From NCBI GenBank assembly GCA_002409675.1, contig DHOB01000055.1:23822-35059 (forward strand): a DNA stretch of 11,238 bases, read 5' to 3'. The translations under genes were made by a program, and so were the position numbers. Shown here piece by piece: positions 1 to 5,627 of the stretch. The DNA is from Ruminococcaceae bacterium UBA5401 (lineage in GTDB: Bacteria; Bacillota; Clostridia; Oscillospirales; Acutalibacteraceae). The notes beneath the pieces were generated by a model. It was not told the DNA's origin. It searched no databases and worked only from the letters and a program-made list of their open reading frames with translations. Within the stretch, counting starts at the first letter, position 1. Each line of letters starts with the position of its first letter.

Positions 1-1263
1 GTGCTGCATCTGGAGGCAGACGAAAACGCCGTCACCATAAAGACCGGTGAAATCACAAACCTTTCCTCGGAAAGCGATTCTACTTATTCTCTTTCCGTTG
101 GCGGTGGGCAGGAAGCCAAATCTCTTTCCGTTGGCGACGAGCAGGAAGTCAAATTCACCATCGCGGGCGGCACTTACGATTCAATCAATAGCTTAAAAGA
201 CGCCGCGCAAACCGCGATTGACACCACCGGCTTGAACGGTAAGATTCAGGTCGGCGTCTCCACAGACGGGAAGCATCTCATCTTCGGTTCCACCGACGGC
301 TCCAGTTTCAGCCTTGCAAAAGACAGCGAGTCCGCCGGGGATATTCTCGGCCTCGGCGACGCTGATGAAATGGCCGCGGCCGGCTACGCTGCCGGGCAGG
401 ATTTGAAAATGAACGTCGTGCTCGGCGGCGGGGAAACGCAGGACATCACCCGCAGCACCAACAGCTTCGACCTGGACGGCCTTCACCTGACCGTGACGGG
501 GACGACCGAAGAGGGCGCGGAGCCAATCAAATTTTCGTCCTCCGGCAATGTGGACGACCTCGTCGATAAAATCTCCGCCTTTGTGGACGAGTACAACAAG
601 CTGATTGACAAGGCCAACCAGTACACTTCCGAGATGCCGTACGGGCTGGACGCCGAAAACGGGACGAACACGAAGTACGGCCCGCTGACCGACGCCCAGA
701 AAGAGGACATGACCGACGACGAAATCGAGAAGTGGAACGAGAAGGCAAAACAGGGCCTTCTGCAGAACGACGGCACGCTCAACAGCATCCTTTCCGACCT
801 GCGCGAAGCCGTTCTGGAGCCCGTGCAGTCGGCCGGCCTGTCGCTGAGTGCCATCGGCATCTCCACCACGTCGGACGTGCTGTCCGGCGGCAAGCTCGCG
901 GTCGACAAGACCGCGCTGGAAAGCGCGCTGCAGAGCGACCCGGACCGCGTGGCCGAGCTGTTTACCAACACCGACGGCGTGTCGGGCAGAATCAAGCAGG
1001 TCATCGAGAAAAACATCGGCGCTTTCGGCAACAGCGGCGCCCTGATTGAGGTGGCGGGCAAAGACAACATGACCGGCGCGGACAACAGCCTGCTCAGCCG
1101 CCAGATTTCCGACTACGAGTCGAACGTCAAAAAGCTGCAGACCCAGCTTCAGACCGAAAAAAGCCACTGGCTCGCAAAGTTCACGACGATGGAGACCAAG
1201 CTCAGCGCGCTGACCTCACAGTACGACTACCTGTCCTCCGTGCTGTCGGGCAGCGGGTCCTGA
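1..1263 (+). CDS. fliD: Flagellar filament cap protein FliD (hook-associated protein 2), 5' end missing
   Basis: FliD caps the growing filament outside the cell and helps flagellin subunits fold into place. The reading frame is open from base 1, so the usual N-terminal FliD domain lies off the window and the first GTG is probably an internal valine. About 420 residues remain. Residues from about 155 match the FliD C-terminal domain, starting near NSFDLDGLHLTVTGT and continuing through FVDEYNKLID. An acidic segment near 228-258 (PLTDAQKEDMTDDEIEKWNE) is typical of FliD in Bacillota. The last 60 residues are predicted coiled coil (near KKLQTQLQTEKSHW), ending in the family-like SALTSQYDYLSSVL. 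Residues 30-51 contain an imperfect duplicated 11-residue unit. The first 250 bases look less GC-rich than the rest, as expected for a variable surface-exposed domain. fliS follows after 53 bp. The family call is firm; the 5' end is unknown. Confidence 0.95.
   Translation: MLHLEADENAVTIKTGEITNLSSESDSTYSLSVGGGQEAKSLSVGDEQEVKFTIAGGTYDSINSLKDAAQTAIDTTGLNGKIQVGVSTDGKHLIFGSTDGSSFSLAKDSESAGDILGLGDADEMAAAGYAAGQDLKMNVVLGGGETQDITRSTNSFDLDGLHLTVTGTTEEGAEPIKFSSSGNVDDLVDKISAFVDEYNKLIDKANQYTSEMPYGLDAENGTNTKYGPLTDAQKEDMTDDEIEKWNEKAKQGLLQNDGTLNSILSDLREAVLEPVQSAGLSLSAIGISTTSDVLSGGKLAVDKTALESALQSDPDRVAELFTNTDGVSGRIKQVIEKNIGAFGNSGALIEVAGKDNMTGADNSLLSRQISDYESNVKKLQTQLQTEKSHWLAKFTTMETKLSALTSQYDYLSSVLSGSGS
88..153 (+). 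repeat. 33-bp tandem duplication inside fliD
   Basis: Two adjacent in-frame 33-bp units occupy 88-120 and 121-153 and encode SLSVGGGQEAK and SLSVGDEQEVK. By direct alignment they differ at 4 of 33 bases, and three of those four changes fall in two neighbouring codons. The unit length is a multiple of three, so copy-number change would keep the frame. It lies in the part of FliD that normally forms the exposed outer domains. Confidence 0.85.
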
Positions 1264-1316
1264 GCCGGGCGGAATTTCGGAAAGCCGAAAACAAGCGAAA
1301 CGGGAGGAACCGTTCA

Positions 1317-1727
1317 ATGAACGAAAGCAGCAGCCTGATTGCAAGATATCAGGAGGAATCCATCCGCACCCTGTCGAAGGGGGAACTGATTCTCCGCCTG
1401 TACGACGAGGTGCTGAAAAACCTGAAATACGCGTGCAGACTGTTCCGCGACGGCAACGCGCAGGCGGCCAAAAAATGCACCGGAAAATGCCGGAAAATCC
1501 TGAATTATCTGATTGTGATTCTGGACCGGAAGTACCGCCTTGCGGAACCGCTCAGCAGAATTTACTCCTACCTCATAGGCCAGATTATCAAGGCAAACGC
1601 CACGGGGGACACCGCGGGGCTGGAGCGGGCCGTCCCCCAGCTTGAGGAGCTGCGCGACGCATGGGCGCAGTCCATCAAAAGCATCCGCATCCGCGGCGGG
1701 GAAGGAAGACGGAATGTCGGAACGTAA
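1317..1727 (+). CDS. fliS: Flagellin export chaperone FliS
   Basis: FliS is a small cytoplasmic helical chaperone that binds the C-terminus of flagellin, stops early polymerisation and delivers it to FlhA. The 136-residue length is normal for the family. The N-terminal YQEESIRTLSKGELILRLYDEVL matches the FliS start pattern (Y....I.T.s..eLi..LYd), the middle IYSYLIGQIIKANATGD matches the conserved 'lY.y....L..An...d' helix, and LEELRDAWAQSI is the classic C-terminal LReAW motif. The ATG is preceded by GGGAGGAA at 1302-1309 with 7-nt spacing. The gene follows fliD, its usual partner, and overlaps the next gene by 14 bp, so translation of the two is probably coupled. The loop after ILD is more charged (RKYRLAEP) than the common glycine-rich version. 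Confidence 0.93.
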   Translation: MNESSSLIARYQEESIRTLSKGELILRLYDEVLKNLKYACRLFRDGNAQAAKKCTGKCRKILNYLIVILDRKYRLAEPLSRIYSYLIGQIIKANATGDTAGLERAVPQLEELRDAWAQSIKSIRIRGGEGRRNVGT

Positions 1728-2154
1728 AGCCCCCGTGCCCCCCTACGGCCGCCTGCCCGATTTTCTGGCGCAGGAGCTGGTGCTTCTGACCCGGATTTCG
1801 GACCTTACGAAAGAGATCGAGGTGCAGAGCCGGCAGCGGGAAATCCGGCTGGAGGACCTGCCGGAACGCCGGCAGGTCTATATTGACCGGCTGAAAAAAT
1901 GCCGCCGGGCCGCCGCCCGCGCCGCGGAGGAGCTTCCGCAGGAGCAAAAAGCCCGCGCGGAGGCGATCCTCGCGGGGAATTTTGCGGGGCCGCCCCGGGG
2001 AAAAGAAGAGAGCGGCCTGGTGCAGACCGCCGAAAAGTGCCGGGCGGTCCTGCGCGCGGCGCTGGCCGCCGACAGCGAAGCGCGCAAAAAAATACGCGCG
2101 GAGTGCGGCCGCCTCCGGGCCCGCATCCGTGCCGCGCGCGAAAATGCTCAGTAG
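1714..2154 (+). CDS. Small helical protein, probable FliT/FlgN-like flagellar chaperone
   Basis: This 146-residue protein is predicted to be almost wholly alpha-helical and is rich in Arg, Ala, Glu and Lys. I chose the ATG at 1714 because GGGGAAGGAAG (1698-1708) sits just upstream and the gene then overlaps the end of fliS by 14 bp. An open frame extends further upstream but only inside fliS. Residues near 18-52 (QELVLLTRISDLTKEIEV, then LPERRQVYIDRLKKC) resemble the first helices of FlgN/FliT export chaperones, where a leucine-rich helix is followed by an 'eRq.lid.l' segment. Position directly after fliS is where fliT usually lies. No catalytic or membrane motif is visible. I do not recognise it with certainty; a species-specific helical protein is the alternative. 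Its 3' end overlaps the end of the converging cheD by 7 bp. Confidence 0.6.
   Translation: MSERKAPVPPYGRLPDFLAQELVLLTRISDLTKEIEVQSRQREIRLEDLPERRQVYIDRLKKCRRAAARAAEELPQEQKARAEAILAGNFAGPPRGKEESGLVQTAEKCRAVLRAALAADSEARKKIRAECGRLRARIRAARENAQ
2086..2138 (-). terminator. Candidate intrinsic terminator of the minus-strand operon, inside the opposing gene
   Basis: Read on the minus strand, a 7-bp all-GC outer stem (CGCGCGG at 2138-2132 with CCGCGCG at 2101-2095) encloses an inner hairpin (TGCGGGCC at 2125-2118 with GGCCGCA at 2110-2104, one bulged G). It is followed by TA and then seven T residues at 2092-2086. It begins 10 nt past the cheD stop, the expected place for the end of this transcript. 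It lies antisense to the fliT-like gene. GC-rich inverted repeats arise easily by chance here, so the T-run and the position are the main support. Confidence 0.45.
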
Positions 2155-2633
2155 CTCTTCACGCCCTGCGCAAACGATTTGACTATCATCGCGCCGTTTT
2201 CCGTATAAAAATAGACCGTTCTCCCAAAATTCAGGCCCGTATCCTCGGCAGTGATACGGACCTGAAGTTTTTCCAGCTCCTCCTTTACGGCGGCGATGTT
2301 CCGCGCGCCGATGTTGCCGAAGCCGCTGTCGTTCGCCACCTCGAACATCTTGGCGCCCCCCGCTATCTTGGCGACGATTCCGGTGCGCCGGCATCCGCGC
2401 CGCTCCATCTCGGCCACCATGGCCGGCAGGCAGGAGTCGGCATAGCGGTTCACGCGCTCCCCCGGGTCGCCGTCGGGAAAATGCGGAAGCATGATGTGCC
2501 CCAGCCCCCCGACCCGCACGGCGGGGTCGTACAGGCATACGCCGACACAGGAACCGAGCGCATACGTCACGAAAATCGCCGGGCTCTCTGAAATTCTCAT
2601 ATCCGAAATATCGACCGTTATCAATTCATTCAT
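2148..2633 (-). CDS. cheD: Chemoreceptor glutamine deamidase CheD
   Basis: CheD deamidates selected glutamines of chemoreceptors and, in CheC/CheD systems, binds CheC and stimulates its CheY-P phosphatase activity. The 161-residue length is normal. The catalytic triad is intact: Thr23 in FVTYALGS, Cys29 in GSCVGVCLYD and His46 in GLGHIMLP, with spacing that fits the known Thr/Cys/His triad of the family. Other family segments are RYADSCLPAM, GGAKMF, IGARNI and the C-terminal EDTG..FGRTV. The ATG overlaps the cheC stop as ATGA, so translation is likely coupled; the upstream sequence has only a weak GGGA-type site. It is the last gene of the minus-strand operon, and its 3' end overlaps the converging plus-strand gene by 7 bp. 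A hairpin lies within its 3' part (2230-2272). Confidence 0.96.
   Translation of the reverse strand: MNELITVDISDMRISESPAIFVTYALGSCVGVCLYDPAVRVGGLGHIMLPHFPDGDPGERVNRYADSCLPAMVAEMERRGCRRTGIVAKIAGGAKMFEVANDSGFGNIGARNIAAVKEELEKLQVRITAEDTGLNFGRTVYFYTENGAMIVKSFAQGVKSY
2230..2272 (+). terminator. Candidate intrinsic terminator of the fliD-fliS operon, inside cheD
   Basis: On the plus strand the arms at 2231-2243 and 2253-2265 pair at 12 of 13 positions (one C·A mismatch at 2236/2260) around a 9-nt loop. An extra T-A pair at 2230/2266 extends the stem, and G plus five T residues follow (2268-2272). An A-run precedes the hairpin at 2226-2229, so the element is partly bidirectional: in the minus-strand RNA the mismatch becomes G·U and the stem is followed by A then four U. 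It lies 75 nt beyond the plus-strand stop codon and antisense to cheD. Part of the pairing could be coincidence with codons for the conserved CheD EDTG region. Confidence 0.55.
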
Positions 2634-3253
2634 AGTGAAATTCCCAGGCTGTCCATCAGTTTATCCAGAGATTCCAGGCGGGGAATCAGCATCATATTGG
2701 CCGAGACCGCCCGGTTCGGGTTGATGAAATCGTCCTCGATGAAGATGATTTTGTCGGAATCGGCGCCCATTTCCGCGGCGGGGACGGTCAGGAGCGACCC
2801 CACCATGTCGCAGGTGACCGCGGGCACGGTCATTTTGATTTTCAGGCCGGAAAGCGACGCGATGGCTCTGGTGTAGGAGCCGACCATGATGTTGCCCAGC
2901 TCTGAAAAAGCCGAGCGCTCCATCTCGGAAAGGTGCAGGCAGTCCACCCGGCTTTTGCCGAGCAGGCGTTCGAGCAGGGCCTCCGCCGTCGATTTGTTCA
3001 CGACGAACATCATCACGCCGCTGATTTGCCCGTACAGTTCCACCAGAATCGCCGCGGCCGGCGTCTCGGGACCGCCGAGGGCCTCGCCGGCCTCGGCGAT
3101 GTCCAGGATTCTCACGCTCGGCGTCGTCACGCCGATTTCCCGGTTCAGCATCTGGGCCAGCGCGGTCGCGGCGTTGCCCGCGCCGATGTTGCCGATTTCC
3201 CTCAAAACGTCCAGGTGCATCGCGTTTAGCTGCCCGAGGTCCCGGATTGCCAT
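2630..3253 (-). CDS. cheC: CheY-P phosphatase CheC
   Basis: CheC dephosphorylates the response regulator CheY and acts with CheD in receptor adaptation. The 207 residues are close to the B. subtilis CheC length. Both copies of the active-site pattern [D/S]xxxExxNx22P are complete: D15-E19-N22-P45 in LDVLREIGNIGAGNAA, and S114-E118-N121-P144 in SAFSELGNIMVGS. This double motif separates CheC from CheX (one site) and from FliY (which also carries a switch domain). The C-terminal stretch DDFINPNRAVSANMMLIP is also CheC-like. The ATG is preceded by GGTGA and AAAGG elements but no perfect Shine-Dalgarno. It lies 34 bp after the rod gene and overlaps cheD by 4 bp (ATGA). In B. subtilis cheC and cheD are likewise adjacent, but there they come before sigD rather than after it. 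Confidence 0.96.
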   Translation of the reverse strand: MAIRDLGQLNAMHLDVLREIGNIGAGNAATALAQMLNREIGVTTPSVRILDIAEAGEALGGPETPAAAILVELYGQISGVMMFVVNKSTAEALLERLLGKSRVDCLHLSEMERSAFSELGNIMVGSYTRAIASLSGLKIKMTVPAVTCDMVGSLLTVPAAEMGADSDKIIFIEDDFINPNRAVSANMMLIPRLESLDKLMDSLGISL

Positions 3254-3287
3254 GGTATCACCGCGCCTTTCTCTATCATCTCAAGCA

Positions 3288-3995
3288 TCACCGCAGATTG
3301 TCGACCGTCTGGGCCACTTCGTCCGACATCTGCACCATTCTGGTATTGAGCTGGAACGCCCTCTCCTGCTGAATCAGGTCCGCCATCACGTCCGCCAGAT
3401 CCACGCCCGAATCCTCCAGGTAACCCTGCCGGAGGCCGGCGTCCGGCGCCGTGGCGGCCGCCCCGGACAGCGCCGTCGGGGCAAAATAGTTGTCCCCGGT
3501 CTTGCGCAGGCCGTCCAGATTCCGGAAAGTGAACGCGCCCGGGGCGCGCGCCGGGTGTTCATCGGTCACCTCGATGGTCCGCCCCTGCCGGTCCAGCACC
3601 AGCCCGCCCTGGGCGTCCGTCAGGTAAAAACGGCCGTTCGTCGCCGCCGAGGCCGCGAAGCTGCCGGACCGCGTGTACCGGATTCCGTCGGCGGTGCGCA
3701 CGGCGAAGAACTGTCTGCCGTCCGTCAGGGCATAGTCGAGCTTCCGCCCGGTCTGCCGCAGACCGCCGGCGGGGACGTAGAGGGTTTCCGTCCCGGCCAG
3801 CTTTTCGCCGCTCCCGGTCTTCGGCGCGTCTTCCCCCGCCCGGACGCCGGTGTGCACCAGGTCCGAAAACGAGGCCCGGTCCGGCCGGAACCCCTGCGTG
3901 GAGACGTTGGCGGCGTTGTTGGCCGTCACGTCGAGGCCCTGCTGCTGGGCGATGGCCCCCGCGGAGGCCGTGTACAGCGATGTAAACAGATTCAT
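3288..3995 (-). CDS. Flagellar basal-body rod protein, FlgF/FlgG family (FlhP-like)
   Basis: This protein is predicted to form part of the flagellar rod, the drive shaft that crosses the envelope. It has 235 residues. The N-terminal rod signature is at about 20-40 (LDVTANNAANVSTQGFRPDR), the middle has the FlgE/F/G-type core (FFAVRTADGIRYTRSGSF), and the C-terminus has the conserved rod tail (QGYLEDSGVDLADVMADLI, then QQERAFQLNTRMVQMSDE). I chose the ATG at 3995 because GGGGAAAAGGAC lies just upstream; the longer open frame only runs back into the preceding gene. It is shorter than the roughly 260-270 residues common for FlgG, mainly in the central domain. It follows a paralogue by 23 bp, as flhP follows flhO in B. 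subtilis. Whether it fills the FlgF or FlgG role cannot be settled here, so no symbol is given. Confidence 0.9.
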   Translation of the reverse strand: MNLFTSLYTASAGAIAQQQGLDVTANNAANVSTQGFRPDRASFSDLVHTGVRAGEDAPKTGSGEKLAGTETLYVPAGGLRQTGRKLDYALTDGRQFFAVRTADGIRYTRSGSFAASAATNGRFYLTDAQGGLVLDRQGRTIEVTDEHPARAPGAFTFRNLDGLRKTGDNYFAPTALSGAAATAPDAGLRQGYLEDSGVDLADVMADLIQQERAFQLNTRMVQMSDEVAQTVDNLR

Positions 3996-4018
3996 GTCCT
4001 TTTCCCCTTTCCCGTGGC

Positions 4019-4753
4019 TCAGACCTTGCCGAGCTGCGTGGTGGTTTTGTCGAGCGCCGCGTCGTACAGTTTCAGCGCCTGCGCGCACGACTGCAGGCTC
4101 CGCTGCGCCGCAATCGCGTCGGTCAGTTCTTTTGCGTCGTCGGTGTTGGAATCCTCCAGGTATCCGCCCCGCACGTCCGGGGCCGCGGCGGGCTGCGCGC
4201 CGGCGCCGCGGTAGAAGCCCTCCCCGGCGTCCTGCACCTGCGCGTTGCCGCCGAAGCGGAAAACGCCGAGGCTCCCCGCCGGCCGCCCGGCGGCCAGCAG
4301 GTTGCCCCGCCTGTCGCAGGTCACGTCGTCGGTGCCGAGGAAAATCGGCGCGCCGTCGCGGCCGAGCACGCGCCCGGCCCCCGGCAGGGAAAGGTAGCCC
4401 TGCGCGTCCAGCTTGAAGCCGCCGCGGCGCGTGTAGAGCACGCCGCCCGCGGTCTGCACCGCGAAAAAGCCGTCCCCGGCCAGCGCGAAATCCAGCGCGC
4501 GCCCGGTCTTCCGGAGGGTTCCCTGCGAAAAATCCGGCTCTTCCCGGTCCGCGGCGGCCATCATCGTCACGGTCCCGATGGGGGTCGCCTGCCCGTCCAG
4601 CCGCTGCACCACCATGCTGCCGAACGTCTTTGAGGCAATCCGGTCCGCCTTGAAGCCGTTCGTCTCGCTGTTCGCCAGGTTGTTCCCGGCCGTTTCGAGG
4701 ACCCTGTCCTGGGTCAGCATGCCGGAGGCCAGCGTGTAAAAGCCGTGTACCAT
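4019..4753 (-). CDS. Flagellar basal-body rod protein, FlgF/FlgG family (FlhO-like)
   Basis: This is the first of two tandem rod-protein paralogues, with 244 residues. The N-terminal rod signature lies at about 20-38 (ETAGNNLANSETNGFKADR), the core motif is LAGDGFFAVQTAGGVLYTRR, and the C-terminus carries GGYLEDSNTDDAKELTDAI followed by a helix predicted to pack in the rod coiled-coil layer. No Sec signal peptide is present, as expected for a substrate of the flagellar export apparatus. The ATG at 4753 has GGAAAGGACGG about 7 nt upstream. Its C-terminal helix (RSLQSCAQALKLYDAALDK) departs more from the FlgG consensus than that of its neighbour. The 64-bp gap after sigD is the widest in the minus-strand train and may hold a promoter. 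FlgF versus FlgG identity is not resolvable from sequence alone. Confidence 0.9.
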   Translation of the reverse strand: MVHGFYTLASGMLTQDRVLETAGNNLANSETNGFKADRIASKTFGSMVVQRLDGQATPIGTVTMMAAADREEPDFSQGTLRKTGRALDFALAGDGFFAVQTAGGVLYTRRGGFKLDAQGYLSLPGAGRVLGRDGAPIFLGTDDVTCDRRGNLLAAGRPAGSLGVFRFGGNAQVQDAGEGFYRGAGAQPAAAPDVRGGYLEDSNTDDAKELTDAIAAQRSLQSCAQALKLYDAALDKTTTQLGKV

Positions 4754-4817
4754 TGCAAACCGTCCTTTCCCTTTGCGCCGCGCAGATTCGGCCTGTTTCC
4801 GTTTCCCTTTTTTGTGT

Positions 4818-5588
4818 TTACTGGTTCAGGTACCGTTCCAGGCTCTTTTTCAGCTTGCGCAGCGCGCTGGAATGGATCTGCGAGACCCGCGAGTCGCTGA
4901 TGCCGAGAACGGCGGAGATCTCCTTGATTTTGAGCTGCTCTTTGTAGTACAGCGCGATGACCGTTTTCTCCCTGTCGTCCAGATGCTCGATGCTCTCGCT
5001 GAGGACGGCGTGCAGCTCCTTTTCGGCCACCGCCTGCTCCGGCCCCGCAATCGCGCCGGCCTGCCGCAGCTTCAGGTTTTCAATCCCCTTCTCATAGACG
5101 ATCTCCTCAAAAGAGAGCATGTTGAGCGAGCAGGTCTCGGAGAGCATCCTGTCGTACTCGCCCCGGCTCACGTTCAGGTACTCCGCCAGCTCGCCCTCCG
5201 TGGGCGACCGCCCGAGCCGCTGGTTGAGGGCTTCGTCGGCGTCGTTGAGGGTCCGGGCCATCTTTTTCAGCCGGCGCGGAAAGCAGTCCTGCCGGCGGAT
5301 ATAGTCGATCATCGCGCCGCGGATGCGGATGGAGGCGTAGGTCTCGAATTTGACGTGCTTGGAAAGGTCGAACCGCTGCACGGCGTCCATCAGCGCGATG
5401 AGCCCTTCGCTGACGATGTCTTCCATATCGCTGAAATGCTGGTAGCGCCCCACGATTTTAAGGGCGATGCAGCGGACGAGGTAGGCGTACCGCTGAATCA
5501 GCTCGTCCCGCAGGGCGGTCTCCCGCGTGCGGCAGTAGCGGGCCCACAGCGCCTGCAGGGGCGGCCTTGCCGTTTCGCACCGGTTCAT
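4818..5588 (-). CDS. fliA: RNA polymerase sigma factor sigma-28 (FliA/SigD/WhiG family)
   Basis: This sigma factor directs transcription of late flagellar, motor and chemotaxis genes. It has 256 residues, typical of the family. Region 2 spans about 31-100 (YLVRCIALKIV, then DMEDIVSEGLIALMDAVQRF, KFETYASIRIRGAMIDYIRR), with the RIRGAMIDYIR box characteristic of FliA/SigD/SigF-type factors. Region 3 spans about 107-150 (RSPTEGELAEYLNVS). Region 4 spans about 203-252 and has the -35-binding helix-turn-helix (IKEISAVLGISDSRVSQIHS). The ATG at 5588 follows AGGAGG (5598-5603) with 9-nt spacing. A perfect GC palindrome lies just upstream of that site. The gene follows flhA by only 39 bp; in B. subtilis flhF, flhG and the che block intervene. 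No FlgM gene is in the window. Confidence 0.96.
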   Translation of the reverse strand: MNRCETARPPLQALWARYCRTRETALRDELIQRYAYLVRCIALKIVGRYQHFSDMEDIVSEGLIALMDAVQRFDLSKHVKFETYASIRIRGAMIDYIRRQDCFPRRLKKMARTLNDADEALNQRLGRSPTEGELAEYLNVSRGEYDRMLSETCSLNMLSFEEIVYEKGIENLKLRQAGAIAGPEQAVAEKELHAVLSESIEHLDDREKTVIALYYKEQLKIKEISAVLGISDSRVSQIHSSALRKLKKSLERYLNQ

Positions 5589-5607
5589 TTCGACATCCCT
5601 CCTTCCG

Positions 5608-5623
5608 CCGCGCCCGGGCGCGG
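5608..5623 (-). other. Perfect GC palindrome/hairpin between flhA and fliA
   Basis: The 16-nt sequence CCGCGCCCGGGCGCGG is its own reverse complement and can fold as a 6-bp all-GC stem with a CCGG loop. It fills most of the 39-bp gap between the flhA stop and the sigma factor start, ending 4 nt before the AGGAGG site at 5603-5598. There is no T-run on the minus strand, so it does not look like a terminator of this operon. It could act as a transcript-processing or stability boundary or modulate translation. Confidence 0.5.
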
Positions 5624-5627
5624 GGTT

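Noticed and set aside
193..1167. Long minus-strand open frame antisense to fliD
   Set aside because: fliD has strong family motifs on the plus strand. The minus frame shows no domain, and long antisense frames are common in GC-rich genes.
1275..1290. Small hairpin (TTTCGG, AAAG loop, CCGAAA) between fliD and fliS
   Set aside because: The stem is only 6 bp with no T-run after it, and fliS follows closely with its own ribosome binding site. It is not convincing as a terminator, and chance is likely.
1675..2538. Minus-strand frame spanning the fliT-like gene and the cheD region
   Set aside because: It overlaps cheD out of frame, and its translation is an Arg/Gly/Ala-rich shadow with no known motif. 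cheD has its full catalytic triad in the other frame.
3996..4088. Longer start for the second rod gene, adding 31 residues
   Set aside because: The extra part lies inside the preceding rod gene in another frame. The ATG at 3995 has a good ribosome binding site and begins the conserved rod N-terminus.
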